From CBDAQV01 sp965199335 (GTDB lineage Bacteria > Pseudomonadota > Alphaproteobacteria > CALMVH01), in assembly GCA_965199335.1 (NCBI GenBank), contig CBDAQZ010000001.1, forward strand, positions 186,001-250,000: a stretch of 64,000 nt of DNA. The letters run 5' to 3'. Shown in pieces: positions 1-9,441 of the stretch. The number at the start of each line of letters is the position of its first letter. Within the stretch, counting starts at the first letter, position 1. The position numbers and the translations under genes are program-made. A model generated the notes under the pieces. The model had not been told where the DNA came from, made no database searches, and saw only the letters and a list, made by a program, of their open reading frames with translations.

Positions 1-428
1 TCGCAGGCGGGCGGGCTGACCATTTCACCGTTTTCGGTCATGATCGACCAATATAATTCCGCCCGCCTCGATTCTACGACCACCGCTCGATTCCTGCCGC
101 CTCCAGGGGATATTCCGGCGTTGAAGGCGGCAAAACTGTCGATGCCGATTGCCGGTACATCCGTGGCCAGGGTAATTCCATGCGCCGCCGCAAGGCCGAC
201 CCGCAGGCCGGTAAACGAACCGGGACCGGTCGTGACCACCAGTCCCGCCAGGTCGCCCAAGGCCAGGCCGCCTTCCGCCATGACTTCGCGTATCATGGGC
301 AGCAGCCGTTCCGATTGCCCCCGGGCCTGCGGCTCGGTACGTTCGTGCGCGCGGCTGGATGTCAGCAACGCGACAGCGCATTGCTGCGCCGTGGTATCGA
401 AGGCAAGTATGGGTAGACATGTCGACAT
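1..428 (-). CDS. tsaB: TsaB, tRNA t6A biosynthesis protein (C-terminus cut by window edge)
   Basis: TsaB is the inactive partner of TsaD in the complex that makes threonylcarbamoyladenosine at position 37 of ANN-decoding tRNAs in the cytoplasm. Reading from an ATG at 428, the protein opens with the ASKHA-fold strand ILAFDTT (residues 7-13). The family hallmark GPGSFTGLRVGLAAAHG lies near residues 72-88. About 142 residues are present; the rest lies off the left edge. It is the last visible gene of the housekeeping block that reads leftward from glnD. Identification is by motif and is secure; the missing C-terminus cannot be assessed. Confidence 0.93.
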   Translation of the reverse strand, partial: MSTCLPILAFDTTAQQCAVALLTSSRAHERTEPQARGQSERLLPMIREVMAEGGLALGDLAGLVVTTGPGSFTGLRVGLAAAHGITLATDVPAIGIDSFAAFNAGISPGGGRNRAVVVESRRAELYWSIMTENGEMVSPPAC

Positions 429-449
429 GGTTTTGAGGGTTCTATCCAA

Positions 450-1481
450 GTGATCGGTCGCTGCATACAGCGCTTTGCTGTCATCCTGCCGATGCTTGCC
501 GGCTTTGCCGCGCCGGTTCGGGCGGAAGGCTACGCCACCGTGTTCGCCTATTTCCAGATCGGGCGCGACGACGATCCCTCGGCAAACCTGCGGATCGAGC
601 AGTTTCAGGCGCAGCTGGACCTGTTGCACGGCGAATCGTTCACCGTCATGCCGCTGCACGCCATCATTGCCGGGTTCGAGCCAGGCAACCGTTTGCCCGA
701 CCGCGCCGTGGGGCTGACTTTCGACGATGCCAACCGTTCGGTGGCCGAGAATGCACTGCCGCTGCTGCGCAAGGCGGCCATGACCGCGACCATTTTCGTC
801 GACCCTGCGCGAGCGGATGCCGGTGGCGCGTATATGAACTGGAACGAACTGCGCCGCGCCGCGCGGGACGGGTTCGCGATCGGCGCCAAGATCGACCCCG
901 ACATTGTCGAGGACGACACGGACGTAAAACTGCTGGCGGCGATAAACGAGGCGCTGGTTCGTATCCACGACCAGATCGGCGTCGATCCGGAATTCTTCGC
1001 CTATGCCGATGGCATCGCCGACAAACCGATGCGTGGGCTGGTGCAAAGCCGCGGATTCAAGGCGGCGTTTGCGTTGCAATCGGGACCGGCCTCGGACAAG
1101 TCGGATCGCTTCGAGCTGCCGCGCTTTCCGATGACGGAGGCTTTCGGGACGCTGGACCGCTTTCGCGTCGCCGCCAGCTCGCTACCGATGGAGGCGACCG
1201 ACATCCTGCCGCGGGACTCGACCGTGTCCGGCCCGAACCCGCCGCAGATCGGTTTCACGATCGTATCGGACGATGTCGATATGACCCAGCTTGCATGTTT
1301 TACCGAGGATCAGGGCAAGACGCCGCTGAACGTGCTGGGAAACCGCGCCGAGCTAAGGCCGGTTGCCGCTTTCGATCAGGACGATACCACCCGCGTCAAC
1401 TGCACCGCGCCTGCCCATGGCGCCAATGCCGGCCGCTGGCACTGGCAGGGGTTCAACTTCTTCGTGCCGGGCGGTCGTTAG
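450..1481 (+). CDS. Secreted polysaccharide-deacetylase-fold (NodB/CE4-like) protein, probably catalytically degenerate
   Basis: The 343-residue protein starts with a Sec signal peptide (hydrophobic stretch about residues 8-20, cleavage after PVRA). It then shows a NodB-like core: the first motif, LTFDDA, lies at about residues 89-94 and is followed by a helix resembling the family pattern LPLLRKAAMTATIFVDP. Active CE4 enzymes normally carry a second motif with two zinc-binding histidines (HxxxH). Here the equivalent stretch reads GAKIDPDIVED (about residue 145) and contains no histidine. The third motif is reduced to FAYADG. A C-terminal extension rich in Trp/Phe ends with WHWQGFNFFV. It diverges from tsaB with only 21 bases between and overlaps the end of the MFS gene by 4 bases. 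It could be a pseudo-enzyme that binds glycans or cell wall; this is inference. Confidence 0.75.
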   Translation: MIGRCIQRFAVILPMLAGFAAPVRAEGYATVFAYFQIGRDDDPSANLRIEQFQAQLDLLHGESFTVMPLHAIIAGFEPGNRLPDRAVGLTFDDANRSVAENALPLLRKAAMTATIFVDPARADAGGAYMNWNELRRAARDGFAIGAKIDPDIVEDDTDVKLLAAINEALVRIHDQIGVDPEFFAYADGIADKPMRGLVQSRGFKAAFALQSGPASDKSDRFELPRFPMTEAFGTLDRFRVAASSLPMEATDILPRDSTVSGPNPPQIGFTIVSDDVDMTQLACFTEDQGKTPLNVLGNRAELRPVAAFDQDDTTRVNCTAPAHGANAGRWHWQGFNFFVPGGR

Positions 1482-2713
1482 ACGATAGGCTCGAGGGAGC
1501 CGAGCGAACGATTGTAGCTTTCCGGCAGGCGCCAGACGCAGAAGAGAGCAAGAACGAAGATCACGCCGCCGATCGTCATCAATCCGTTTGTCAGCCCCAG
1601 AACCGGTTTGAGGGACAACAGGGCTAGGTTCATCAGGACGACCATGGCACGCGAGAAATTCAGGTTGGATGTCGAGGCCGTGGCCCGAAGCTGGGTCGGA
1701 AACTGCTCTACCAAGATCGTGGCGCTGATCGCCCACAGATTGAACAGGCCGAGCGTCATGCAAAGCGCATAAAACTGTATCGCGCTCAGGTTCAGTTTTT
1801 GAACGAACACCATGGCGATCAGGCAGGTGCCGGCGATGAAAAGGCCTGCGACCAGCCTGCGGCTTTTGAATACGCCGCTAAGCCACGCCGCAAGAAAATC
1901 CCCCACCACCGCAGCCGAAAAATAAACGGCCAGGGCAACGTTCGCCTTGATGGCTCCCGTTACGCCGCACGATTTACCGATTTCGGGGCTGAGCGTGATC
2001 AATATCCCCGTCACGAAGAAATTCGAGCCCAGTAGCGGAATGCAGAGGAGATACTTCCTGAAATTGCCGGAATTGCCTATCAGGTCATGCAACGACCCGC
2101 GTCTGGCACCGGCTTGCGCAGTCTCGACAAACAGGCCCGATTCGAAAAGAAGCCCGCGCAAGGTCAGCAGAAGGAGTCCAATTCCACCGCCGATAAAGCA
2201 GCTCATCCGCCATGACACGAATTCCAGGCTCATGCCGGCGGCGACAATTCCCAGCAATCCCAGCACGGTGAAGAACGTCAGCGCATAGGTCCGTCGGGCG
2301 GCCGCGATCGTTTCGGCGACCAGCGTTGCGCCGAGGCCGACTTCTCCGGCAACGCCGAAACCGGTGATGAAGCGCACGATGCCGTAAGAAACTGTATCGT
2401 GTACGAGGCCGGTCGCCACCATGCCGATGGAGTATACCAGGATAGAGCCGAGCAGACCCTTCTTGCGGCCGCTCTTGTCGCCCAGACTCCCCCAGAAAAA
2501 GCTGCCGATCAGGGCGCCGAGGATCTGGCAGTTCAAGATAAGGATACCGGTGCGCGTCAGGGCATCGCCGGTCAGCCCCAGCTCCGTCAGGCTGACCACA
2601 CGCATGCTGTTGTAAAGGAAGAAATCGAACGTATCGACGAAGTAGCCGAGCCCGGCGACCAGGACGGTAAGGTTCAGAGCCGTCCTGTAGATGTCGCCCG
2701 GGCCGCTCTTCAT
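1478..2713 (-). CDS. MFS transporter, metabolite/proton symporter type
   Basis: A 411-residue membrane protein with about twelve hydrophobic segments. The MFS motif between TM2 and TM3 is visible as GDKSGRKKGLLGS (about residues 81-93). The opening GYFVDTFDFFLYNS and the helix RFITGFGVAGEVGLGATLV resemble the metabolite:H+ symporter branch that carries carboxylates or sugars. The substrate cannot be assigned from the sequence. It lies 12 bases downstream of the NifU-like gene on the same strand, so it may be co-transcribed, although the two functions are unrelated. The start at 2713 (ATG) gives an N-terminal cytoplasmic tail of about 12 residues before TM1. Confidence 0.88.
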   Translation of the reverse strand: MKSGPGDIYRTALNLTVLVAGLGYFVDTFDFFLYNSMRVVSLTELGLTGDALTRTGILILNCQILGALIGSFFWGSLGDKSGRKKGLLGSILVYSIGMVATGLVHDTVSYGIVRFITGFGVAGEVGLGATLVAETIAAARRTYALTFFTVLGLLGIVAAGMSLEFVSWRMSCFIGGGIGLLLLTLRGLLFESGLFVETAQAGARRGSLHDLIGNSGNFRKYLLCIPLLGSNFFVTGILITLSPEIGKSCGVTGAIKANVALAVYFSAAVVGDFLAAWLSGVFKSRRLVAGLFIAGTCLIAMVFVQKLNLSAIQFYALCMTLGLFNLWAISATILVEQFPTQLRATASTSNLNFSRAMVVLMNLALLSLKPVLGLTNGLMTIGGVIFVLALFCVWRLPESYNRSLGSLEPIV

Positions 2714-2725
2714 GTCTTGCGCAAC

Positions 2726-3280
2726 CTATGCAGCGACGGCGCGGACTTCGGTCACTTCCGGTATGTAGTGGCGCAGCAGGTTCTCGATACCGCCCTTCAG
2801 CGTCGCGGTGGAGCTGGGGCAGCCCGAGCACGCACCCTGCATGTGCAGGTAGACGACGCCGTTCTCGAAACCCTGATAGACGATGTCGCCGCCATCCTGC
2901 GCCACGGTGGGACGCACGCGGGTGTCCAGCAGCTTCTTGATGTGGGCCACGATTTCGCTATCGGGCTCTGCGGGGCCGGCTTCCGGCGATCCGGCCTCGT
3001 CCATCGCAGGCATACCGGAGGTGAAGTGATCCATGATCGCGCCGAGTAGCGAAGGCTTCAGCACATCCCAATCCCGGCTTTCGTCCTTGGTGACGCTGAC
3101 GAAATCGGTCGCCAGGAACACGGCGGTCACGCCGGGAATTTCGAACAGGCGACGCCCCAGCGGCGAGCGGGCGGCGGCATCGGAATCGGTGAAATTGGCA
3201 GTGCCCGAGGTCAGGACGGCACGGCCGGGCAGGAACTTCAGGGTCGCCGGGTTGGGTGTCGGCTCGGTCATGATGAACAT
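2726..3280 (-). CDS. NifU-family iron-sulfur cluster scaffold/carrier (Nfu_N + NifU C-terminal domain)
   Basis: A 184-residue protein with the two-domain layout of alphaproteobacterial/mitochondrial NFU proteins. The N-terminal Nfu domain starts FIMTEPTPNPATLKFLPG. The C-terminal NifU-like domain (about residues 105-184) contains the cluster-binding CSGCPSS, a CxxC that binds a 4Fe-4S cluster across a dimer. Such proteins deliver clusters to target enzymes in the cytoplasm. The gene sits between trpS and the MFS gene, in an order (murJ-trpS-nfu-tsaB) common in this class. The ATG at 3280 gives the standard family N-terminus. I do not use the symbol nfuA because the E. coli NfuA N-domain is a different type. 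Confidence 0.93.
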   Translation of the reverse strand: MFIMTEPTPNPATLKFLPGRAVLTSGTANFTDSDAAARSPLGRRLFEIPGVTAVFLATDFVSVTKDESRDWDVLKPSLLGAIMDHFTSGMPAMDEAGSPEAGPAEPDSEIVAHIKKLLDTRVRPTVAQDGGDIVYQGFENGVVYLHMQGACSGCPSSTATLKGGIENLLRHYIPEVTEVRAVAA

Positions 3281-3333
3281 CGCAATCTCCTCAAATGTAC
3301 CTGTTAATTAGGCTTGCGACGGCCCGATTGCAA

Positions 3334-4326
3334 CTAGAACCCAACCATGCGCTTGACGTCGCCTATCGTCTTGGCGGCAATTTCGCTGGCGCGTTCGGTG
3401 CCGCGCGCCAGGATGCGCTCGATCTCCGCAGGCTCGGCCAGCAGCCGGTTCATGCGGGTAGTGATCGGCGAAAGCGATTCGACCGCCACCTCGGCCAGGC
3501 GATTCTTGAAGGTCGAGAATGTCGCGCCGGCAAACTCGCTTAATGCGGCCTCCCGGGTCCTTCGTTGCAGGGCGGCATAGATCGTCACCAGATTGTCCGC
3601 CTCGGGCCGTTTCTCCAGCGCTTCGATCGTTTCGGGGAAAACAGGTTCGGAATCGGTTTTCGCCTTGCGGATCTTCTGCGCGATGGTGTCGGCGTCGTCG
3701 GTCAGGTTGATACGGCTCCAGTCGGACGGGTCCGACTTGCTCATCTTCTTCGTGCCGTCGCGCAGGCTCATGATGCGTGTCGCCTCGCCCATGATCATGG
3801 GCTCGGGCGCCGGAAAGAATTCGGTCTCGTAGCGACGGTTGAACGCCTGCGCTATGTCGCGCATCAGCTCGACATGCTGTTTCTGGTCGTCGCCGACCGG
3901 GACATGCGTCCCCTTGTACAGCAATACGTCGGCAGCCATCAGGACGGGATAGGAATACAGCCCCCAGCCGGTGGTATCCTTGTTCTTGCCGGCGGCATCC
4001 TTGAACTGCGTCATGCGGTTCAGCCAGCCCAGCGGCGTCGGGCACCCCAGTATCCAGGCAAGCTCGGCATGCGCGGGGACGGTGGACTGGGCGAAGATGA
4101 TCGACCGTTCGGGATCGATGCCGGCGGCAACATAGCTGGCGACCAGTTCGCGCACCTTGGCGCGCAGATCGGCCGGGTCCTGCGGCACGGTGATCGCGTG
4201 CATGTCGGCGATGAAAAACAGATTGTTCTGCTTGTCCTGCAGATCGACCCAGTTACGCAGCGCGCCGAGGTAATTGCCAAGGTTCAGGGTGTTGGTCGGC
4301 TTGATGCCGGAAACGATCAGGGACAT
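3334..4326 (-). CDS. trpS: Tryptophan--tRNA ligase
   Basis: A class I aminoacyl-tRNA synthetase of 330 residues, the usual bacterial length, that charges tRNA-Trp. The N-terminal nucleotide-binding signature reads PTNTLNLGNYLGA (residues 10-22). The leading His of HIGH is Asn here; TrpRS tolerates variation at this site (E. coli has TIGN). The second signature, KMSKSDPS, is at about residues 194-201. It starts 17 bases after murJ on the same strand and is probably translated from a murJ-trpS-nfu transcript. Nothing looks truncated. Confidence 0.97.
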   Translation of the reverse strand: MSLIVSGIKPTNTLNLGNYLGALRNWVDLQDKQNNLFFIADMHAITVPQDPADLRAKVRELVASYVAAGIDPERSIIFAQSTVPAHAELAWILGCPTPLGWLNRMTQFKDAAGKNKDTTGWGLYSYPVLMAADVLLYKGTHVPVGDDQKQHVELMRDIAQAFNRRYETEFFPAPEPMIMGEATRIMSLRDGTKKMSKSDPSDWSRINLTDDADTIAQKIRKAKTDSEPVFPETIEALEKRPEADNLVTIYAALQRRTREAALSEFAGATFSTFKNRLAEVAVESLSPITTRMNRLLAEPAEIERILARGTERASEIAAKTIGDVKRMVGF

Positions 4327-4343
4327 GGCCTAGGAATAACCGC

Positions 4344-5909
4344 CTATGCCGGCTCTGGCAATCGGCGGCGGCGCATCATCGCCTTCAGCTCGCCAAGGCG
4401 CAGCACGCCCATCGCTGCCGCGCTGCCCAGATACAGCAGGCCTCCGCCACCGACCAGCACCGTCAGCGCCACGCCGCGCTGCCAGGTCGGACCGGTCCAC
4501 CAGCCGGTGAACGCATGGTCCAGCCCGATCAGCACCGCCGCCATGATCGCCGCCGCGATGACCAGGCGGGGCAGGGCGAAGCGCAGGCGGCCGCCCAGCG
4601 TCAGCAGCCCGTCCCGGTGCAGGCGATGACCCAGCAGCGCGACGTTCAGCCAGGCGGTGATGCCGGTCGCCAGCGCGATGCCGACATAGCTCAGATGCAC
4701 GATATAAATCAGCGACAGGGCCAGCAGCGTATTGGCGACGACGGTGATGACGCTGAAGCGCACCGGCGTTTTGGTGTCCTGCCTGGCGAAGAAGCCGACG
4801 GACAGGATCTTTGCCAGCACATAGGCGGGGATACCCAGCGAGTAGGCAGCCAGGCCGCGCGCGGCGGCGGATGCATCGGCCTCGCCGAACTGGCCGTGCA
4901 TGAACAGCGCCTGCATGATCGGATGCGCCGCCGCCATCAGCGCCACGGCGGCGGGGAAGGCCAGCAGCAGGCTCATCTCGACCGCACGCGTCGTGTCGGC
5001 GCGCAGCTCGTCGAGGCGACCTGCCTTGGCATGGCGCGAAAGCAGCGGCAGCAGCGCCGTGCCGACCGCGATGCCGATCACGCCCAGCGGCAGCTGGTTC
5101 AGCCGGTCGGCGTAATAGAGATAAGAGATCGACCCTTCGGGCAGGAAAGAGGCGATGACGGAATCGACGTAGGCGTTCAGCTGCGACGCGCCACCGCCGA
5201 TCGCCGCCGGTCCCATCAGGACGAACAGCCTTTTCACCATCGGCGTCATGCGTGGCCGGCGCAGATGCAGGCCGATCCCAGCCTTGCGGCAGGCGCGCCA
5301 CATCCACAGCAGTTGCACCACGCCCGCCGCCGCCTGCCCGATGGCCAGCGAATAGCCCTCGTTGGGCAGGTACTTGCCGAAGCCGAAGCCGATTATCAGG
5401 CATAGATTGAACAGGATCGGCGCGGAGGCGAACGGCCAGTAGCGGTCCAGCGCGTTCAGCACCCCGCCCTGCAACGCGCTGACGGAGATCAGCACCAGAT
5501 AGGGAAAGGTGATGCGCGACAGCGACACGGCCAGGTCGTAGCGATAGGTCCCGGGCTCGAACCCGGGCGCCAGCACGACCATTGCCTGCGGCATGAACAC
5601 GACCGCCAGCACGGTCAGCGGCACCAGCACCGCCAGCATGACAGCCTGAGCCTCTTCGGCGAAGCGGGCGGCCTGTTCCTGTCCATGCTCCTCCAGCGTG
5701 CCGGAGAACAGCGGTACGAAGGCCACGCTGAACGCCCCCTCGGCGAACAGGCGGCGGAAGAGGTTGGGCAGGCGGAACGCCAGGAACGCCGCATCCGCCA
5801 CCGGCCCCGCGCCCAGCAGGTCGGCGGACAGCACGTCGCGGATGAAACCCAGCACGCGGCTGACGAGCGTCAGGCTGCCAACAGTAGCGACCGATTTGGC
5901 GAAGGACAT
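4344..5909 (-). CDS. murJ: Lipid II flippase MurJ (MviN)
   Basis: A 521-residue integral membrane protein of the MOP superfamily with about 14 transmembrane segments; it flips lipid-linked peptidoglycan precursors across the inner membrane. The N-terminus matches the family well: SLTLVSRVLGFIRDVLSA (residues 12-29), with conserved arginines R18 and R24, followed by DAAFLAFRLPNLFRRLFAEG, which lines the central cavity. PNEGYSLAIGQAAAG and GVIGIAVGTALLPLLSRHA are further conserved helices. It lies between glnD (44 bases upstream) and trpS. Complete. Confidence 0.97.
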   Translation of the reverse strand: MSFAKSVATVGSLTLVSRVLGFIRDVLSADLLGAGPVADAAFLAFRLPNLFRRLFAEGAFSVAFVPLFSGTLEEHGQEQAARFAEEAQAVMLAVLVPLTVLAVVFMPQAMVVLAPGFEPGTYRYDLAVSLSRITFPYLVLISVSALQGGVLNALDRYWPFASAPILFNLCLIIGFGFGKYLPNEGYSLAIGQAAAGVVQLLWMWRACRKAGIGLHLRRPRMTPMVKRLFVLMGPAAIGGGASQLNAYVDSVIASFLPEGSISYLYYADRLNQLPLGVIGIAVGTALLPLLSRHAKAGRLDELRADTTRAVEMSLLLAFPAAVALMAAAHPIMQALFMHGQFGEADASAAARGLAAYSLGIPAYVLAKILSVGFFARQDTKTPVRFSVITVVANTLLALSLIYIVHLSYVGIALATGITAWLNVALLGHRLHRDGLLTLGGRLRFALPRLVIAAAIMAAVLIGLDHAFTGWWTGPTWQRGVALTVLVGGGGLLYLGSAAAMGVLRLGELKAMMRRRRLPEPA

Positions 5910-5953
5910 GTGAATGCTTTTACCAGCTTTATCGGGTTTGTCATTCCGGTGCG

Positions 5954-8647
5954 TCAGGCCGCCTTGTCCACCGTCTCCCCCAGCACGGCCATCAGCTCCA
6001 CGTAGATGTGGTGGAGCCAGGCGCCTTCTGTGATCTTCTTGCCGAAGGCGTCGCGGACATAGAAGACGTCGACGACGCGGTGGCCGTAGGTCGAGATCTT
6101 GGCCGACGAGATGCGCGCCCCCAGATCCGTCAGCTTCGTCGTCAGCGCGTAGAGCAGGCCGGGCCGGTCGCGGCCATTGACCTCGATCACGTTGTGGCCC
6201 TGGCTGGCATCGTTGTCGATGATGACGCGAGGCGGGGCGGGCAGGGCCTTGCTGCGGCCGATCAGCGTCGTGCCGCGCCGGGCCAGTTCCTCACCCAGCA
6301 CCAGTTCGCCCGACACGCTGCGTTCGATCATCCTTGCCAGCTTGTCATGCCGGTCCGTAACCTGGCCGGTATTGCCGTTGGCGTCGTGGACGGAGAAAAC
6401 ATCCAGTACCTTGCCGTTCGCCAGAGGCGATATCTTGGCGTCGACGATGGTGAATCCCGTCGCCGCGATGCCGCCCGCCAACTGGCTGAACAGCAGCGGA
6501 TCGTCACCGGCATAGACGGTGATTTCGGTCACGCCGCGCGTCTCGTCCACCCGCGTGGCGACGCTGATCGCCTGCGCCGCCGTTTCCGCCTCGCCGATCT
6601 GGCGGGCGTGGCGGGCGTGGGCGGCGGCATCGTAGGCCAGCCAGTAGCCCGGCGGCCCAAGGGCGGCATAGCGCGAGAATTCCATGTCCGACCAGTCCGC
6701 CAGCGCGGCGCGCGCCATTTCCTGCGCCACGACGACGCGTGAACTCGACCCCTTCGATGTCGGCGTACCGGACAGCATGTCGCTGGTTCGGGCGTAAAGC
6801 TCGCTCAGGAGGCCCGCCTTCCAGCTGTTCCAGCGGCCGGGGCCGACGCCATCGATGTCGCATGTGGTCAGGATCAGCAACAGGCGCAGGCGCTCGGGCG
6901 ATTGTACCAGGTCGGCAAAGTCACGGATCGTCTGCTCGTCCTCCAGGTCGCGCTTCAGGGCGACGTCGGACATGGCGAGGTGCCAGCGCACCAGCCAGGC
7001 CACGGTTTCGGTCTCGGCGTCGCCGAGGCCCAGCCGCTTGCAGAACTTCGTCGCGGTCTGCGCGCCCAATATCGAATGGTCGCCACCGCGCCCCTTGGCG
7101 ATGTCGTGCAGGATCACCGCCAGGAACAGCTCGCGCCGCGACCGGATCTTCCTGATCTCGCCGGTGGCGAGCGGAAAGCCCTCGGCAAGCTCGCCCCGCT
7201 CCAGCCGCGCCAGATTGGTGATGACGTGCAGCGAATGCTCGTCGACGGTGAAGACATGGTACATGTCGAACTGCATCTGGCCGACGACGCGCCCCCAGTC
7301 GGGCATGAACCGGCCCAGTATGCCGGCTTCGTTCATCGCACGCAGGGTTTCGTCCGCCTTGGGCGCGTCCAGTATCTCGACGAAGAGGCGGTTGGCCTCC
7401 GGATCGGCGCGGAAGGCGGCGTTGATCCGTGTGCGGGCGCGGGAGATGGCGCTTTGCGCGCGGGGGTGGATCGCGCGGCCTGTCTTCTGCGAAATCCTGA
7501 AGATGCGTATCAGCTCGATCGGGTTGCGCTCGAAGTATTTTTCGTCCGGGATCGAAAGGCGATCCTGGCGCAGCGCAAAGCCCTCGAGGCTGAGCGGGAA
7601 GCCGAGGAACTTGCGCTCCGCCCCCAGCTCGGCCTCGACCGCCGACAGGAAGATGCGCCCCAGTTCTCCGACATCGCGCGCGACCAGGAAATAGTGCTTC
7701 ATGAACCGCTCGACCTCCAGCGCGCCGGTACGATCGGTATAGCCCAGGCGCCGCGCGATCTCGCGCTCGACCTCGAAGGTCAGGCGTTCCTCGGCGCGGC
7801 CGACGAGGGTGTGGAGATGGGTACGCACCGTCCACAGGAACGCCTCGGCCTTGACCAGCCGCCGTGCCTCGGCGGGCAGGAAGATGCCGCGCTTGACCAA
7901 TTCCTGCAGGTCGGTGGTGCGCCACAGATGGGCGGCCACCCAATACAGCAGATGTACGTCGCGCAGGCCGCCCTTGCCCTCCTTGACGTTCGGCTCGAGG
8001 CGGTAGCGGCTGTCGCCGTTCTTCTCCAGCCGCTGCTCGCGTTCCTGCAGCTTGGCGGAGACATAGGCGCGGTTGCCGCCGCTCAGCACATCGCGCGCCA
8101 GGCGCTTGACCAGGTCGGCCATCAGCGTTTCGTCGCCGGCCAGCGGACGCATGTCCAGCAGGGTGGTGCGGATCACCATGTCAGACTTGGCCAGCCGGAT
8201 ACACTCGTCGACCGAGCGCACGGCATGCCCGACCTTCAGGCCCAGGTCCCATAATACGTAGAGGATGAATTCCACCACCTGCTCGGCCCGCGCGGTGCGC
8301 TTGTAGGGCAACAGGATCATCAGGTCGATATCGGAGAAAGGGGCAAGCGCGCCGCGGCCGTAACCGCCCACCGCAACAAGCTGCAACGCCTCGCCCAGGG
8401 TCGGATTGGCGACGGGATAGACGACATCGTTGGCCAGGCGGTGCAGGCCTATCAGCATCTCGTCTATGAAGCGGGCATAGGCCTGGCCGCAAGGCAGGCC
8501 CTCGCCCGTCTCCTCGAAACGGGCTGCGACCGTGGCTCTGGCAGTGGCAAGCACGGGCTTCAACCGCCTGGTTATCTCGGTCTGGATGCGCGACGGGGGC
8601 AGGTCGGCGTCTGCAACCGATGCGATCTCGCTATTCAGATGATCCAT
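5954..8647 (-). CDS. glnD: Bifunctional uridylyltransferase/uridylyl-removing enzyme GlnD
   Basis: GlnD senses glutamine and adds or removes UMP on PII proteins, controlling nitrogen metabolism. The nucleotidyltransferase motif GGYGRGALAPFSDIDL is at about residues 93-108. An HD hydrolase site, HDIAKGRGGDHS, is near residue 509. Two ACT domains follow at about 720-800 and 830-895; the second includes VNGRDRPGLLYALTTKL. I start at the ATG at 8647 (897 residues). A longer form would need a TTG at 8728 and adds a Pro/Arg-rich stretch unlike the family. It is convergent with nothing and heads the glnD-murJ-trpS-nfu block. Confidence 0.96.
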   Translation of the reverse strand: MDHLNSEIASVADADLPPSRIQTEITRRLKPVLATARATVAARFEETGEGLPCGQAYARFIDEMLIGLHRLANDVVYPVANPTLGEALQLVAVGGYGRGALAPFSDIDLMILLPYKRTARAEQVVEFILYVLWDLGLKVGHAVRSVDECIRLAKSDMVIRTTLLDMRPLAGDETLMADLVKRLARDVLSGGNRAYVSAKLQEREQRLEKNGDSRYRLEPNVKEGKGGLRDVHLLYWVAAHLWRTTDLQELVKRGIFLPAEARRLVKAEAFLWTVRTHLHTLVGRAEERLTFEVEREIARRLGYTDRTGALEVERFMKHYFLVARDVGELGRIFLSAVEAELGAERKFLGFPLSLEGFALRQDRLSIPDEKYFERNPIELIRIFRISQKTGRAIHPRAQSAISRARTRINAAFRADPEANRLFVEILDAPKADETLRAMNEAGILGRFMPDWGRVVGQMQFDMYHVFTVDEHSLHVITNLARLERGELAEGFPLATGEIRKIRSRRELFLAVILHDIAKGRGGDHSILGAQTATKFCKRLGLGDAETETVAWLVRWHLAMSDVALKRDLEDEQTIRDFADLVQSPERLRLLLILTTCDIDGVGPGRWNSWKAGLLSELYARTSDMLSGTPTSKGSSSRVVVAQEMARAALADWSDMEFSRYAALGPPGYWLAYDAAAHARHARQIGEAETAAQAISVATRVDETRGVTEITVYAGDDPLLFSQLAGGIAATGFTIVDAKISPLANGKVLDVFSVHDANGNTGQVTDRHDKLARMIERSVSGELVLGEELARRGTTLIGRSKALPAPPRVIIDNDASQGHNVIEVNGRDRPGLLYALTTKLTDLGARISSAKISTYGHRVVDVFYVRDAFGKKITEGAWLHHIYVELMAVLGETVDKAA

Positions 8648-8868
8648 AAGTCCGCCGGTCCAGCCCGAAATCGAGATTGCGGAGCGGGCGGGGAAGTCGA
8701 CGGGCCGGACGCGGGGAAGAAGTGCCAAAGGGGGCGATTGATCTCGTGTAAAGAAGCCGTATCATGCGCCGCAGAGCGCAAATAGTTCAAGCATATGGGC
8801 AACCGCATGCTACTTTTCTGCGTTTTGCCGTGTTATGTATCTATGAGATTTTCAAATATGAGGGCGCG

Positions 8869-9429
8869 ATGAAACGTTTACTCGCAATATTACTGGTTAC
8901 CGCGGCCATCGGAACGGCGAGCGCCAACGCCCAGAGCTATCAGCGCGGCGGTTATGGCACGACCGGCGGCATCGGGACTACCGGCGGCTACGGATCGGGT
9001 AAAAGCTTCACCGCCCCCGCGGCGACCTCGGCCACGACGAACGCGACCACATCGGGAGATTACCAGCGAGTTATGAACTCGGTCGACGGCCAGGATCAGA
9101 GCAGCGATCCCAACAGCCAGGACAACGCCAGCACCATAGCCCAGCAGGCTGCCACACCGTACACGGCCAATCCGACCGTTCCCGCGGCAAGCACCAACAT
9201 CCAACCCTCGCTGGCGACGTTGCCGAACAATAACGGCGCGAATACAGGGTATAATCAGGGGCTCGGCGTTGCCGGCGTTGCGGCTGCGAATGGCCAGTTG
9301 ACCAGCCCTACGGGCACTGTCGGCCTGGGTGCCTACAACAATACCCCATATTCCAAGGGTGCCGTGACCGCGCCGACGACGGCGACCGCAGCTCCCGGAC
9401 CGGCGACGCCGACCTACACAGGCCAGTAA
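8869..9429 (+). CDS. Secreted low-complexity protein, Thr/Asn/Gly/Gln-rich, function unknown
   Basis: A 186-residue protein begins with a clear Sec signal (MKRLLAILLVTAAIGTASANA, cleavage about residue 21). The rest is low complexity. It opens with imperfect Gly repeats (GGYGTTGGIGTTGGYGSG), continues as a long Thr/Ala/Ser/Asn/Gln stretch and ends in Pro/Thr/Ala. There are no cysteines after the signal and no recognisable domain, so it is probably disordered and exported to the periplasm or surface. The ATG at 8869 follows a GAGGG ribosome site; reading upstream in frame would break the signal peptide. It lies alone between glnD (divergent) and mutS (convergent, 12 bases away). I do not recognise a family. 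Confidence 0.7.
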   Translation: MKRLLAILLVTAAIGTASANAQSYQRGGYGTTGGIGTTGGYGSGKSFTAPAATSATTNATTSGDYQRVMNSVDGQDQSSDPNSQDNASTIAQQAATPYTANPTVPAASTNIQPSLATLPNNNGANTGYNQGLGVAGVAAANGQLTSPTGTVGLGAYNNTPYSKGAVTAPTTATAAPGPATPTYTGQ

Positions 9430-9441
9430 TCGCTAAGCAGA

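Noticed and set aside
3334..4326. TrpRS with Asn instead of His in the first signature
   Set aside because: TrpRS enzymes vary at this position (TIGN in E. coli), so it is not a defect.
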